From contig CP176050.1 in assembly GCA_046199005.1 (NCBI GenBank), positions 4,397,160 through 4,461,159 of the forward strand: 64,000 nt of DNA. The letters are read 5' to 3'. A program made the position numbers and the translations under genes. Shown one piece after another: positions 55,529 through 64,000 of the stretch (positions are counted from its first letter, which is position 1; each line of letters opens with the position of its first letter). Below the pieces are notes generated by a model that ran no database searches, was not told the origin of the DNA, and saw only the letters and a program-made list of their open reading frames with translations. Source of the DNA: Ascidiimonas sp046199005. Lineage in GTDB: Bacteria; Bacteroidota; Bacteroidia; Flavobacteriales; Flavobacteriaceae.

Positions 55529-56731
55529 TTGTATTTCCCTCTTTACATAGCAAAACGATATCTCATTTCAAAAAGCAGCCAGAATGCGGTTAACATTATT
55601 AACCGAATAACCTTTATAGTTACCATTATAGGGGCGGCATCTTTATTTATTGTACTCTCCGGATTTTCCGGACTCAAAACATTTAGTCTGTCTTTTAGCA
55701 ACTCTTTCGATCCTGATCTTAAGGTATTGCCTGTGCAGGGTAAATTCATTGAGTTTACAAAAGACCAAGAGCAACAACTTGCACAAATTACCGGAATTGA
55801 ATCTTATTCGAAAGAACTGGAAGAACGTGTTTTCTTATCCTATAAACAGAAAAACCATGTTGCTTATTTACGGGGAGTAGACCAACGTTTTTTAAAAGTA
55901 ACTGGCATAGATAGCCTCATTTTTTACGGCAAATGGTTTGAACAATCTAATGAGGTGGTAGCCGGAATACGCATCTCGAATTTATTAAGTCTTGCTCCCA
56001 ACGACTATATTAATCCGCTTGAAATAGTGGTTCCCAAGCCGGGTAGCGGAAGTTTTAATGCTCAATCAAATCCTTTCAATAAAGCAGTAGTGGTGATGAG
56101 TGGTGTATTTTCGATTACCGAGGAACTTGATAAAAAATACATATTTGGATCATTGCCTAAGGTACAGCAGTTACTGCAAAAAGATTCAAATACCATCACC
56201 GCAATAACGCTGAAGCTCAAAGACCAAAGCATGGAGGCGGAAGTGATTAAAAACATTAAACAAATCTTTGGTGAAGCTAAAGTTGAAGTGAAAAATCGCG
56301 CTCAGATGAATGATGCGCTTTATAAAATGCTAAACACCGAGAATCTTGCCATCTACCTCATTTTTACCTTGGTGCTGATTATTGCACTTTTTAATGTAGC
56401 GGGTGCTATTATCATGATGATTCTTGATAAAAAAGAAAATCTTAAAACACTTTTTAATCTGGGTGCCACTATTTCCAGTCTCAAGCGTATCTTCTTTATG
56501 CAGGGAATTCTTCTAGTTGGTATTGGTGGAATAAGCGGAATTCTTTTGGGTATGCTGGTAGCATGGATGCAAATTAGCTTTCATCTTGTAAAAATTACAC
56601 CTTCTTTGCCTTATCCAATGGAAATACGTTTTATAAATATTATAATTGTAGCACTCACGATCTTTATTCTGGGTATACTTGCTGCTCGCATTTCTTCATC
56701 CAGAATTTCAAAAAAGCTGCTGAGTTCTTAA
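55529..56731 (+). CDS. FtsX/LolC/LolE-type ABC transporter permease
   Basis: 400 residues. The first in-frame start before the conserved YFPLYIAKRYL is TTG at 55529, so a rare start codon is likely. One helix near the N-terminus (about 27-47), a periplasmic MacB-like domain (about 50-260), then three C-terminal helices (about 270-390), as in lipoprotein-release or FtsX-type permeases. Probably moves lipoproteins or substrates at the inner membrane with an ATPase encoded elsewhere. The 3' end overlaps the convergent dus gene by 4 bp. Confidence 0.88.
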   Translation: MYFPLYIAKRYLISKSSQNAVNIINRITFIVTIIGAASLFIVLSGFSGLKTFSLSFSNSFDPDLKVLPVQGKFIEFTKDQEQQLAQITGIESYSKELEERVFLSYKQKNHVAYLRGVDQRFLKVTGIDSLIFYGKWFEQSNEVVAGIRISNLLSLAPNDYINPLEIVVPKPGSGSFNAQSNPFNKAVVVMSGVFSITEELDKKYIFGSLPKVQQLLQKDSNTITAITLKLKDQSMEAEVIKNIKQIFGEAKVEVKNRAQMNDALYKMLNTENLAIYLIFTLVLIIALFNVAGAIIMMILDKKENLKTLFNLGATISSLKRIFFMQGILLVGIGGISGILLGMLVAWMQISFHLVKITPSLPYPMEIRFINIIIVALTIFILGILAARISSSRISKKLLSS

Positions 56732-57720
56732 GCGAATTCGTATCCCGCAAATTTTTCAAGTACTTCATCAAACGCTTCAAATACATCTGAAGCCTCATCG
56801 CTTGTAACCATCTTCATTCGATATTCCTTAAAATTAGGGATACCTTTAAAGTAATTTGTATAATGCCTGCGTGTTTCAAAAACACCTAATTTTTCGCCTT
56901 TCCAGTCTATAGACATTTGCAAATGTCTTCTGGCAGCGGTAACGCGTTCTTCCAGTGTTGGAGGTGGCAAATGCTTTCCGGTTTTAAAAAAATGCTTCAC
57001 TTCTTTAAAAAACCAAGGATACCCTATACTTGCTCTTCCAATCATTGCTCCATCAAGACCAAATACATCCCGCATCTCCATCGCTTTCTCAGGAGAGCTA
57101 ACATCTCCGTTTCCAAAGACAGGTATATGCATTCGCGGATTGTTTTTTACCTCAGCAATTGGCGCCCAGTTAGCTTCGCCTTTATACATTTGAACACGGG
57201 TTCTTCCGTGGATTGATATAGCTTGTATTCCTACATCTTGCAAACGTTCTGCTACCTCTACAATTTTAATAGAATCACTATCCCAGCCTAACCTTGTTTT
57301 AACGGTTACCGGAAGGTGTGTTCTTTTTACCATTGCTTCCGTTAACTTAACCATTAGAGGAATATCTCTTAAAATACCGGCTCCTGCATTTTTGGATACC
57401 ACTTTTTTGACCGGGCAGCCAAAATTAATGTCGATAATATCCGGTTTCGAAGCTGTTACAATATCTATGGCCTCCAGCATGGAATCCATATTTGCTCCAA
57501 AGATCTGAATACCCACAGGGCGTTCTTTTTCGTAGATATCTAGTTTCTGAACGCTTTTAGCAGCATCTCTTATCAAGCCTTCGCTACTGATGAATTCGGT
57601 ATACATGACATCAGCACCCTGTTCTTTACATAAGGCTCGAAAAGGAGGATCACTCACATCTTCCATGGGGGCAAGCAAGAGCGGAAATGTACCTACATCT
57701 ATGGGACCTATTTTAGCCAA
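56728..57720 (-). CDS. dusB: tRNA-dihydrouridine synthase (DusB-type)
   Basis: 330 residues. TIM-barrel flavoenzyme with LLLAPMEDVSDPPFR at the N-terminus, DINFGCPVKKV (catalytic Cys) and VFGNGDVSSPEKA / GLDGAMIGRASIGYPW at the FMN site. It reduces uridines in tRNA D loops. Confidence 0.93.
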   Translation of the reverse strand: MAKIGPIDVGTFPLLLAPMEDVSDPPFRALCKEQGADVMYTEFISSEGLIRDAAKSVQKLDIYEKERPVGIQIFGANMDSMLEAIDIVTASKPDIIDINFGCPVKKVVSKNAGAGILRDIPLMVKLTEAMVKRTHLPVTVKTRLGWDSDSIKIVEVAERLQDVGIQAISIHGRTRVQMYKGEANWAPIAEVKNNPRMHIPVFGNGDVSSPEKAMEMRDVFGLDGAMIGRASIGYPWFFKEVKHFFKTGKHLPPPTLEERVTAARRHLQMSIDWKGEKLGVFETRRHYTNYFKGIPNFKEYRMKMVTSDEASDVFEAFDEVLEKFAGYEFA

Positions 57721-57788
57721 ATCAACTTACTTTTTTAGAAGTGCAAAGATAAGCGTTTTATCTTCAATCTTTTACGCAGAGAATATTT

Positions 57789-60317
57789 CTATTGTTCGAG
57801 ACGCTCCCGTTCTTGCGTAGTTTTAGATTTTGTAGAATTGTCCAGCCTTGTATTTCCAAATCGGTATCTAAAGGCAAAAGTAAATAGTCTATTCTCATTG
57901 CGAACGATACGTGTGCTGCTTTGACTGTCAAAAAACCGATTGGTTCTTATGTTTCCATTGTTAAAAATATCCCGAATTCCAAGGGTAATTCTTCCTTTAT
58001 TATTCAATACCTTTTTTGATACTGCTGCATTGATAAAACTATAGTCCTCCTGCCTTGCGTTTCCAAAAACAATTTCTGAAACATACTCGCCACCTAATTC
58101 TGCCGTAATTCCTTCTTTAGCCGAAATTGTAAAATAATTATCAGCACTAAAATATAAGGTCCATAAACCATTATTTACAAGCCTATTTTGATTTTCGACA
58201 TTTCGAAAACGCTCTTCACTATAAAAATAAGAGCTTACCACATTGAGATACCAAAAATTGGTAATTGGTTTGTATACATAAAAATCGAAGCCATAGGAGC
58301 GTTCACGATCAATATTGGTATTTAAGTATCGTATGATATTGCTATCGTTGTTTTGAAAGGTAAGATGTCTCAACGCATTATCTTCAATACGATAATATAT
58401 TTCAAAAGTATAGGCCTGATTAAACGTATAGGAAAGCGTGATCAGATCTTTGAAAGCTGGTTGTAGTGCCGGATCTCCCTGTACAAAAACATTATTTCCG
58501 GTAAAGTATCGAAACGGATTGATTTGCGAATAGCGTGGTCTTGTAATCCTTCTGCCATAGGTAATACTAAGATCATGTTTATCGTTTGGTGCGTATTGAA
58601 GGTAAAAAGTTGGAAAAAGTTCTAAGTAATCATTGTCATTTACATCTCCTTGTATTGCAGAAACACCATCCGTCATTGTATATTCTGCTCTTAAACCTGT
58701 TTTAAAACTCCATTGATCCCAATTTCTTGTATAACTGAAATACGCAGCTCCGATGATCTCATCATAATCAAATCGATCGTTTTCTGTTGGATCTTCTCCG
58801 GGTTGATTTGGATCAAAACCAGGTTGCTCAATAGTGTTTAAAGCGTCAATAGATGCAAATTTGATACCTGCTTCAATTTCGTCATTCTTTTCAAGTGGAA
58901 AATTGAAATCTGTTTGAGCATTAAAAATATGAATACGCTGTTCGGCATCTGTGCTGAAATCGTTATCACCTGTCTTCGTTCCATCCGGAAGAAAAAAATC
59001 AGTATCTAAATCTTGCAGTCGTTCATAATCATAGAAGGTATACCCACCGCTGAATAGTAACTTCGCTCCTCTATCGTTCAATTTTCTGGAATAGTCTAGA
59101 TTGAATACAAGGTTAACGTTATCATCTTCGACATCATTAAGCGTCAAAAACGAAGATTCCGGGGTTCCGGAAGGATCACTTATTGCTGTATTTGAATTGT
59201 AATGTTGATCAAACGAGGGTAAAAAAGAAGCAATAACAGATGCGCTTACTGTGCTTTTGTTATCAGGTATATAATCAAAAAAGAGACTTGTCGTATGCCT
59301 TTGCGAATTCGTGATCCTGTTCACATCGGTATTCCAGATAGACGCTATAGAACCATTCTGTACAAAATCTACAATCTCATTTTGCCTGCTTAATTCTTTT
59401 TGGTCGCTTACCGTATAATTAAAAGCAAACTGTGTTTTTTCTGTTTTAAAAAAGTGGCTAGTCCCTAACGTATACTTGGGAAATACTCCTAAAATATAAT
59501 TGGTAAATACGCTTCCGTTATACCCGGTAGCAATATTTTTATTCATATTGATATTTATGATTGCCCCTCCTTCTGCATCATATTTTGCTGAAGGATTGGT
59601 GATCAATTCGACCGAATCAACCAAACCAGCTTCCGTTCCTCTTAAAAGATTAAGAATATCTTCTTTTGGAAGCGACACTCTACGATTGTTGATCAATACC
59701 TGAATATCTGAGGATCCTTTAACCGTTATTTCATCATTTATTACAATAATACCCGGAGTTCTTTTAAGAAGATCCCATATATTGGTCTCTGTTAAGGAAG
59801 TTTGCGCAACATCAAAAATAAGCCTATCTGCTTTTCGCTGTATTCTCGGAAATTTTCTTTCTGCTGTAATGGTAACATCCTCCAAATTTTCCGTCGCAGG
59901 TTCAAGTATTACGGTATCAACAGAAATATCAGAACTCAATGTAATCGCTTCGTAGTGTTTTTTGAAACCCAAGAAAGAGTATTTGAGCAGGTAATCTCCT
60001 TGCTCCAGCCCTTTAATTTTAAAAAATCCATCTTCCTGCGTAGAATTACCTTTGATAACTGTTGAGTCTTTTTTCTGTAATACCAATACGTTTACAAAAC
60101 TCAAAGGTTGTTGTTGATTGTCTAGTACTTTTCCAGAGACCGTAAATTCCTGAGCAAAGCATACCAATACATGAAAACTGAAAATCAACGTTAGAAGACA
60201 ACCGTAATAAAAGCGTTTTCCAGAATGGGGGCGCATATTATAATTTTTATATTGTAGATTATTTTCTACAAATATAGTGTTCATTATGTTTTTAATCGAT
60301 GTTTTTACGGATTTCAT
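57789..60317 (-). CDS. TonB-dependent-receptor-like outer-membrane barrel with carboxypeptidase-regulatory domain
   Basis: 842 residues from the first ATG; the signal peptide is best read from the internal Met near residue 28 (start about 60236). Then a CarboxypepD_reg-like beta-sandwich (about 57-135), a plug-like region (about 155-250, IQVLINNRRVSLP) and an OMP_b-brl_3-type barrel to the end. Proteins of this layout in Flavobacteria import or surface-display unknown ligands. No SusD partner is encoded beside it, so a polysaccharide-use system is not supported. Confidence 0.85.
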   Translation of the reverse strand: MKSVKTSIKNIMNTIFVENNLQYKNYNMRPHSGKRFYYGCLLTLIFSFHVLVCFAQEFTVSGKVLDNQQQPLSFVNVLVLQKKDSTVIKGNSTQEDGFFKIKGLEQGDYLLKYSFLGFKKHYEAITLSSDISVDTVILEPATENLEDVTITAERKFPRIQRKADRLIFDVAQTSLTETNIWDLLKRTPGIIVINDEITVKGSSDIQVLINNRRVSLPKEDILNLLRGTEAGLVDSVELITNPSAKYDAEGGAIININMNKNIATGYNGSVFTNYILGVFPKYTLGTSHFFKTEKTQFAFNYTVSDQKELSRQNEIVDFVQNGSIASIWNTDVNRITNSQRHTTSLFFDYIPDNKSTVSASVIASFLPSFDQHYNSNTAISDPSGTPESSFLTLNDVEDDNVNLVFNLDYSRKLNDRGAKLLFSGGYTFYDYERLQDLDTDFFLPDGTKTGDNDFSTDAEQRIHIFNAQTDFNFPLEKNDEIEAGIKFASIDALNTIEQPGFDPNQPGEDPTENDRFDYDEIIGAAYFSYTRNWDQWSFKTGLRAEYTMTDGVSAIQGDVNDNDYLELFPTFYLQYAPNDKHDLSITYGRRITRPRYSQINPFRYFTGNNVFVQGDPALQPAFKDLITLSYTFNQAYTFEIYYRIEDNALRHLTFQNNDSNIIRYLNTNIDRERSYGFDFYVYKPITNFWYLNVVSSYFYSEERFRNVENQNRLVNNGLWTLYFSADNYFTISAKEGITAELGGEYVSEIVFGNARQEDYSFINAAVSKKVLNNKGRITLGIRDIFNNGNIRTNRFFDSQSSTRIVRNENRLFTFAFRYRFGNTRLDNSTKSKTTQERERLEQ

Positions 60318-60409
60318 CCTAAAAACCTTACAAAAGTCGATATTCCTCAGAAATCATACAAGTTTTCAAAAGTTAAAGTTTAAGATAAAAATAAGGAGTT
60401 AAAATAAAC

Positions 60410-60417
60410 TATATTTG
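60410..60417 (+). promoter_or_regulatory. -7 promoter box for lepA
   Basis: TATATTTG, an exact Bacteroidota TAnnTTTG box 29 bp before the lepA start. The -33 box is not clear. Confidence 0.45.
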
Positions 60418-60446
60418 CAGACTGAATAATAAGGACTTAAGGCCCA

Positions 60447-62243
60447 ATGAAGCACATACGTAATTTTTGCATTATTGCACATATAGATCACGGTAAGAGT
60501 ACACTAGCAGACCGATTGCTGGATTTTACAGGGTCTGTTACTGAAAGAGAGAAACAGGATCAGTTATTGGATAATATGGACCTGGAGCGGGAACGTGGAA
60601 TTACCATTAAATCACATGCTATTCAAATGGAATATGAATTTGAGGGCGAAACGTATGTGTTGAATCTGATCGATACTCCTGGACACGTAGATTTCTCCTA
60701 TGAAGTCTCAAGATCGATAGCCGCATGTGAAGGGGCATTACTTATTGTGGATGCCGCTCAAAGTATTCAGGCGCAGACGATCTCTAATCTTTACCTGGCG
60801 ATGGAAAATGATCTTGAAATTATTCCTGTGCTGAATAAAATTGACTTGCCAAGTGCGAATCCGGAAGAAGTAACCGACGATATTGTTGACCTTTTAGGAT
60901 GTGATGCCGATGAAGTAATTCCTGCAAGTGCAAAAACCGGGCAGGGCATTGAAGCTATTCTTACTGCTATTATAAAAAGGATCCCTGCTCCAAAAGGAGA
61001 CCCGGAGGCTCCTTTGCAAGCACTTATTTTTGACTCTGTGTACAATCCTTTTAGAGGAGTGGAAACTTATTTCAGAGTGATGAACGGCAAAATCCAAAAG
61101 GGGCAAAAAATCAAATTTTTTGCTACCCGAAAAACATATTTTGCTGATGAAGTGGGTACTCTCAAGCTTACACAACATCCCCGCAAAGAAATCAATACAG
61201 GTGATGTAGGATATCTTATCACAGGTATTAAGGATGCCAGAGAGGTAAAAGTGGGAGATACTATTACAGATGCTGCCAATCCTACAGATGCTCCTATTGA
61301 AGGTTTTGAAAACGTAAAACCAATGGTTTTTGCAGGTATTTATCCTGTAGATACAGAAGAATACGAAGAGCTTCGAAATGCTATGGAAAAGCTACAGCTC
61401 AATGACGCATCTTTAGTATTTACACCTGAAAGTTCTGCTGCTTTAGGCTTCGGCTTCCGTTGCGGATTTCTTGGAATGCTGCATTTGGAAATAATTCAGG
61501 AAAGACTGGAACGAGAATTTGAAATGACGGTTATTACCACTGTGCCTAATGTAAGCTATCATGCCTATACCAAAAAAGAGCCCGATACGATGATTTTGGT
61601 TAATAATCCTTCAGATCTTCCAGACCCTTCTAAGTTAGACCGGGTGGAAGAGCCTTACATTAAAGCTTCTATTATTACCAAAGCTGATTTTGTAGGTCCG
61701 GTAATGTCACTTTGTATTGAGAAAAGAGGAGAAATTACCAATCAAACCTATCTTACTACCGAAAGAGTAGAGCTTACATTTGATATGCCACTGGCGGAGA
61801 TCGTATTTGATTTTTACGATCGGTTAAAAACAGTGTCAAAAGGATATGCTTCTTTTGATTACTCTCCTATAGGAATGCGAGAATCAAAATTGGTAAAAGT
61901 TGACGTACTTATCAACGCGAACTCTGTAGACGCCCTATCTGCGCTTATTCATGCTGATAATGCTTATAATATTGGGAAAAAAATGTGTGAAAAACTTAGG
62001 GAACTTATCCCAAGGCAACAGTTTGATATTCCCATACAAGCAGCCATCGGCGCCAAAATCATCTCCCGTGAAACGATTAAAGCGTTGCGTAAAGACGTTA
62101 CTGCAAAATGTTATGGTGGTGATATTTCAAGAAAAAGGAAGCTGCTTGAAAAACAGAAAAAAGGAAAGAAGCGAATGCGTCAAGTTGGAAATGTTGAAAT
62201 ACCGCAACAAGCATTTATGGCGGTGCTTAAATTAAATGATTAA
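60447..62243 (+). CDS. lepA: Elongation factor 4 (LepA)
   Basis: 598 residues, full length. GTPase motifs AHIDHGKSTL (G1), DTPGHVDF (G3) and NKIDLP (G4), domains II-V as in EF-G without domain IV, and the LepA-specific C-terminal domain ending in the basic GDISRKRKLLEKQKKGKKR stretch. Ribosome-associated back-translocase/biogenesis factor. Confidence 0.97.
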   Translation: MKHIRNFCIIAHIDHGKSTLADRLLDFTGSVTEREKQDQLLDNMDLERERGITIKSHAIQMEYEFEGETYVLNLIDTPGHVDFSYEVSRSIAACEGALLIVDAAQSIQAQTISNLYLAMENDLEIIPVLNKIDLPSANPEEVTDDIVDLLGCDADEVIPASAKTGQGIEAILTAIIKRIPAPKGDPEAPLQALIFDSVYNPFRGVETYFRVMNGKIQKGQKIKFFATRKTYFADEVGTLKLTQHPRKEINTGDVGYLITGIKDAREVKVGDTITDAANPTDAPIEGFENVKPMVFAGIYPVDTEEYEELRNAMEKLQLNDASLVFTPESSAALGFGFRCGFLGMLHLEIIQERLEREFEMTVITTVPNVSYHAYTKKEPDTMILVNNPSDLPDPSKLDRVEEPYIKASIITKADFVGPVMSLCIEKRGEITNQTYLTTERVELTFDMPLAEIVFDFYDRLKTVSKGYASFDYSPIGMRESKLVKVDVLINANSVDALSALIHADNAYNIGKKMCEKLRELIPRQQFDIPIQAAIGAKIISRETIKALRKDVTAKCYGGDISRKRKLLEKQKKGKKRMRQVGNVEIPQQAFMAVLKLND

Positions 62244-62261
62244 ACTACTGATCACATAGAT

Positions 62262-62292
62262 AAAAAAGGCTTGCAGTTGCAAGCCTTTTTTA
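62262..62292. terminator. Bidirectional terminator between lepA and the antiporter gene
   Basis: A-tract, stem GGCTTGC/GCAAGCC (62268-62274 and 62279-62285) with loop AGTT, then T-tract. It suits both convergent genes. Confidence 0.85.
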
Positions 62293-62314
62293 TGAAATTT
62301 TACCGATACTTTAT

Positions 62315-64000
62315 CTAAAAATATTCTTTGGGTTTTCCCATATACACTAGTTGGTAACCTTTTTCTATTTTTATATCATCGTTCTTAAAATTAGCGATAA
62401 TTTTAAGGTCTCCCTGCAAATTTTTGATAAAAACGGGTATAGTGTCTTTTACTTCATTAAGTTCTTTTAACTCTTCCAGAAATTGTTCATGTGAAACCAA
62501 CGGTATTTCATTGATCTTAGGATAATCTCGGGCCACCTCCATGAGATTAATGTAGTCGTCTTTTTTAGAAAATAATATTTCCAATGGCTGGTAGTCGGGC
62601 TCTTGCATTTCTTCCGAGGTAATCAATCGAAATGCGCCATTTTCTCCCAGTTGACTTCGAAACCGCTCGATAGCATGCTTATTTACTTCTTTGCTTCCGG
62701 TAAGCGCCATTAAATATCCTATATCACTAAATTCGATATTGTCTGATAAGTTCTCTGCAAAGATATTCGCTTCCTGTGCTTCAAGTCCCATTTCTCTGGC
62801 AGTTTCCACATTTTCACGATTGCTATCAATAAGAACTACATGACGGTCATTTTTTTGCAGATATTGGGCAATGAGTCTTGCGAATTGCGAAGCTCCAACA
62901 ATGAGTATGCCGCTAGAGTTTTTAAGAAATACACCTAAAAGTTTTGCGAATAAACGTGCGGTTGTCGCATTTAGCAAAACTGTGCCTAACACGATGGTAA
63001 AAACTAACGGAGTGATGTACTGCGCTCCTGCAACACCATTCTGTACTAATTTTGTTCCAAAAAGCGATGCAATACCAGCAGCTACAATACCTCTGGGCCC
63101 TACCCAACTAATAAATAGTTTCTCATTGAGTTTTAGATTGGATCCTCCACTGCTTAGAAAAACTCCAATCGGTCTTATAATAAAAACGATAACCGCGAAT
63201 AAGATGGCTGTATTCCAGTTAAAAACCAACTCCATATCCTTAATATCAATATTTGCAGCCAACAAAATAAATAAGATGGAAATGAGAAGTACACTTAGAG
63301 ATTCTTTAAAATATAGAAGTTCTTTGATGTTTGGTAAATTGGTATTCCCCATAACCATTCCCATGACAACAACAGCCAAAAGTCCGGACTCGTGAGCAAA
63401 AAGATCTGATTCTACAAATACCAACAGAACTACAGATAACGAAACAACATTGAGCAAATAATGCGGAATCCACTGTTTCTTAATAGTAAATGCAAGCGCA
63501 TGCGCAAAAGTAAAGCCAAAAGTAGTTCCAAAAAGTAAAATCTTCCCAAACTCGATGAGTGCTGTTTTTGTATAGCCAGTACCTTCACCGACACTGATAA
63601 ATTCAAACACTAAAACCGCCACTAACGCACCAATAGGATCGATTAATATTCCTTCCCATTTAAGTACTGCTGAGACATCTTTTCGCAATGGTATATTTCT
63701 AAGTATCGGGCCTATAACCGTAGGTCCTGTTACTATGATCAATGCAGAAAATAGAAAAGAGATCTCATAACTAAGACCAAAAATAAAATGAGCAGCAATT
63801 CCTGCTCCTAAAAACGTAACTGTGGAGCCCACTGTAATTAGTTTGGTAATTGCTGGACCTACACTTTTAATTTCATTTCTTTTAAGCGTAAGACCTCCTT
63901 CAAAAAGAATAATACTAATAGCAAGCGAAACAAAATAAAAAAGGCTGTCACCGGGAAAAAGACCTCGTTCACCATCCCAACGGGGCTGTATCCATTTTTG
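62315..64000 (-). CDS. CPA-type Na+/H+ antiporter with C-terminal TrkA-N domain (partial, runs off right edge)
   Basis: 562 codons in the window; the frame is open through base 64000, so the N-terminus is missing and the GTG near 63832 is not the real start. The membrane part has about ten helices, with SALIIVTGPTVIGPILR and WVGPRGIVAAGIASLFG, motifs of NhaP/CPA1 antiporters. A Rossmann TrkA-N domain follows (GILIVGASQFARLIAQ, then VVLIDSN), which senses nucleotides in related K+ systems. Probably exports Na+ or K+ for H+. Confidence 0.9.
   Translation of the reverse strand, partial: QKWIQPRWDGERGLFPGDSLFYFVSLAISIILFEGGLTLKRNEIKSVGPAITKLITVGSTVTFLGAGIAAHFIFGLSYEISFLFSALIIVTGPTVIGPILRNIPLRKDVSAVLKWEGILIDPIGALVAVLVFEFISVGEGTGYTKTALIEFGKILLFGTTFGFTFAHALAFTIKKQWIPHYLLNVVSLSVVLLVFVESDLFAHESGLLAVVVMGMVMGNTNLPNIKELLYFKESLSVLLISILFILLAANIDIKDMELVFNWNTAILFAVIVFIIRPIGVFLSSGGSNLKLNEKLFISWVGPRGIVAAGIASLFGTKLVQNGVAGAQYITPLVFTIVLGTVLLNATTARLFAKLLGVFLKNSSGILIVGASQFARLIAQYLQKNDRHVVLIDSNRENVETAREMGLEAQEANIFAENLSDNIEFSDIGYLMALTGSKEVNKHAIERFRSQLGENGAFRLITSEEMQEPDYQPLEILFSKKDDYINLMEVARDYPKINEIPLVSHEQFLEELKELNEVKDTIPVFIKNLQGDLKIIANFKNDDIKIEKGYQLVYMGKPKEYF

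Noticed and set aside
62315..63832. GTG near 63832 as start of the antiporter
   Set aside because: The frame continues through base 64000 with typical antiporter sequence (ISIILFEGGLTLKRNEIKS), so the gene is cut by the window edge.
1..64000. CRISPR array or IS element
   Set aside because: No regularly spaced short repeats and no transposase gene were seen; the only repeat families are PKS modules and the element end sites.

Overview
The window looks like a flavobacterial (Bacteroidota, probably marine Flavobacteriaceae) chromosome. It is AT-rich. Two promoters match the Bacteroidota pattern TTTG/TTG - 19 nt - TAnnTTTG. The housekeeping genes on the right are of flavobacterial type, and there is a GG-leader peptide, a UpxY-like NusG paralogue and a Bacteroidota-type integrase. 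The genus cannot be fixed from the sequence.

Positions 1-38845 hold a leftward polyketide gene cluster that runs off the left edge. In transcription order it contains: a promoter and long leader; a NusG-like antiterminator; a 3521-residue PKS (ACP, GNAT/DUF2156-like, tryptophanase-like PLP domain, KS-DH-KR-ACP, KS-DH*); a DUF1302-like outer-membrane protein; a class III aminotransferase; an ACP-KS0-ACP-TE protein whose KS lacks both catalytic histidines; an RND/MMPL exporter; a LolA-like periplasmic protein; a GMC oxidoreductase; a START protein; and a PKS of at least 4444 residues that begins FkbH-ACP and carries three KS modules in the window. About 9200 residues of PKS contain no acyltransferase, enoylreductase or methyltransferase domain, so this is a trans-AT system and its AT and phosphopantetheinyl transferase must lie elsewhere. 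The likely reading is that FkbH loads a glyceryl starter and KR modules with dead DH domains leave hydroxyls. The aminotransferase may add an amino group and the GNAT-PLP didomain may install or cleave a heteroatom, possibly sulfur. The TE would release the product, and the RND/LolA-like/DUF1302 set would carry it across the envelope.

Positions 39157-42365 hold a CHAT-protease/TPR protein and, upstream of it, a small orphan GG-leader peptide with three cysteines. It has its own terminator.

Positions 42754-54554 are an integrative element of about 11.8 kb inserted at the 3' part of a tRNA with anticodon CAT. Its ends are 43-bp direct repeats. Just inside both ends lies an identical 22-bp site made of two TTTGCAAA palindromes. 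The element carries a tyrosine recombinase, a lipoprotein nuclease-toxin candidate overlapping a probable immunity gene, a ParB-like protein, a GNAT protein, a DMP19 protein, a divergent regulator pair, membrane and small proteins, and a GC-rich structured segment near the tRNA end.

Positions 54510-64000 are conserved chromosome: the tRNA, methylmalonyl-CoA epimerase, rbfA, a LolC/E-type permease, a Dus enzyme, a TonB-type outer-membrane receptor, lepA and a partial Na+/H+ antiporter.
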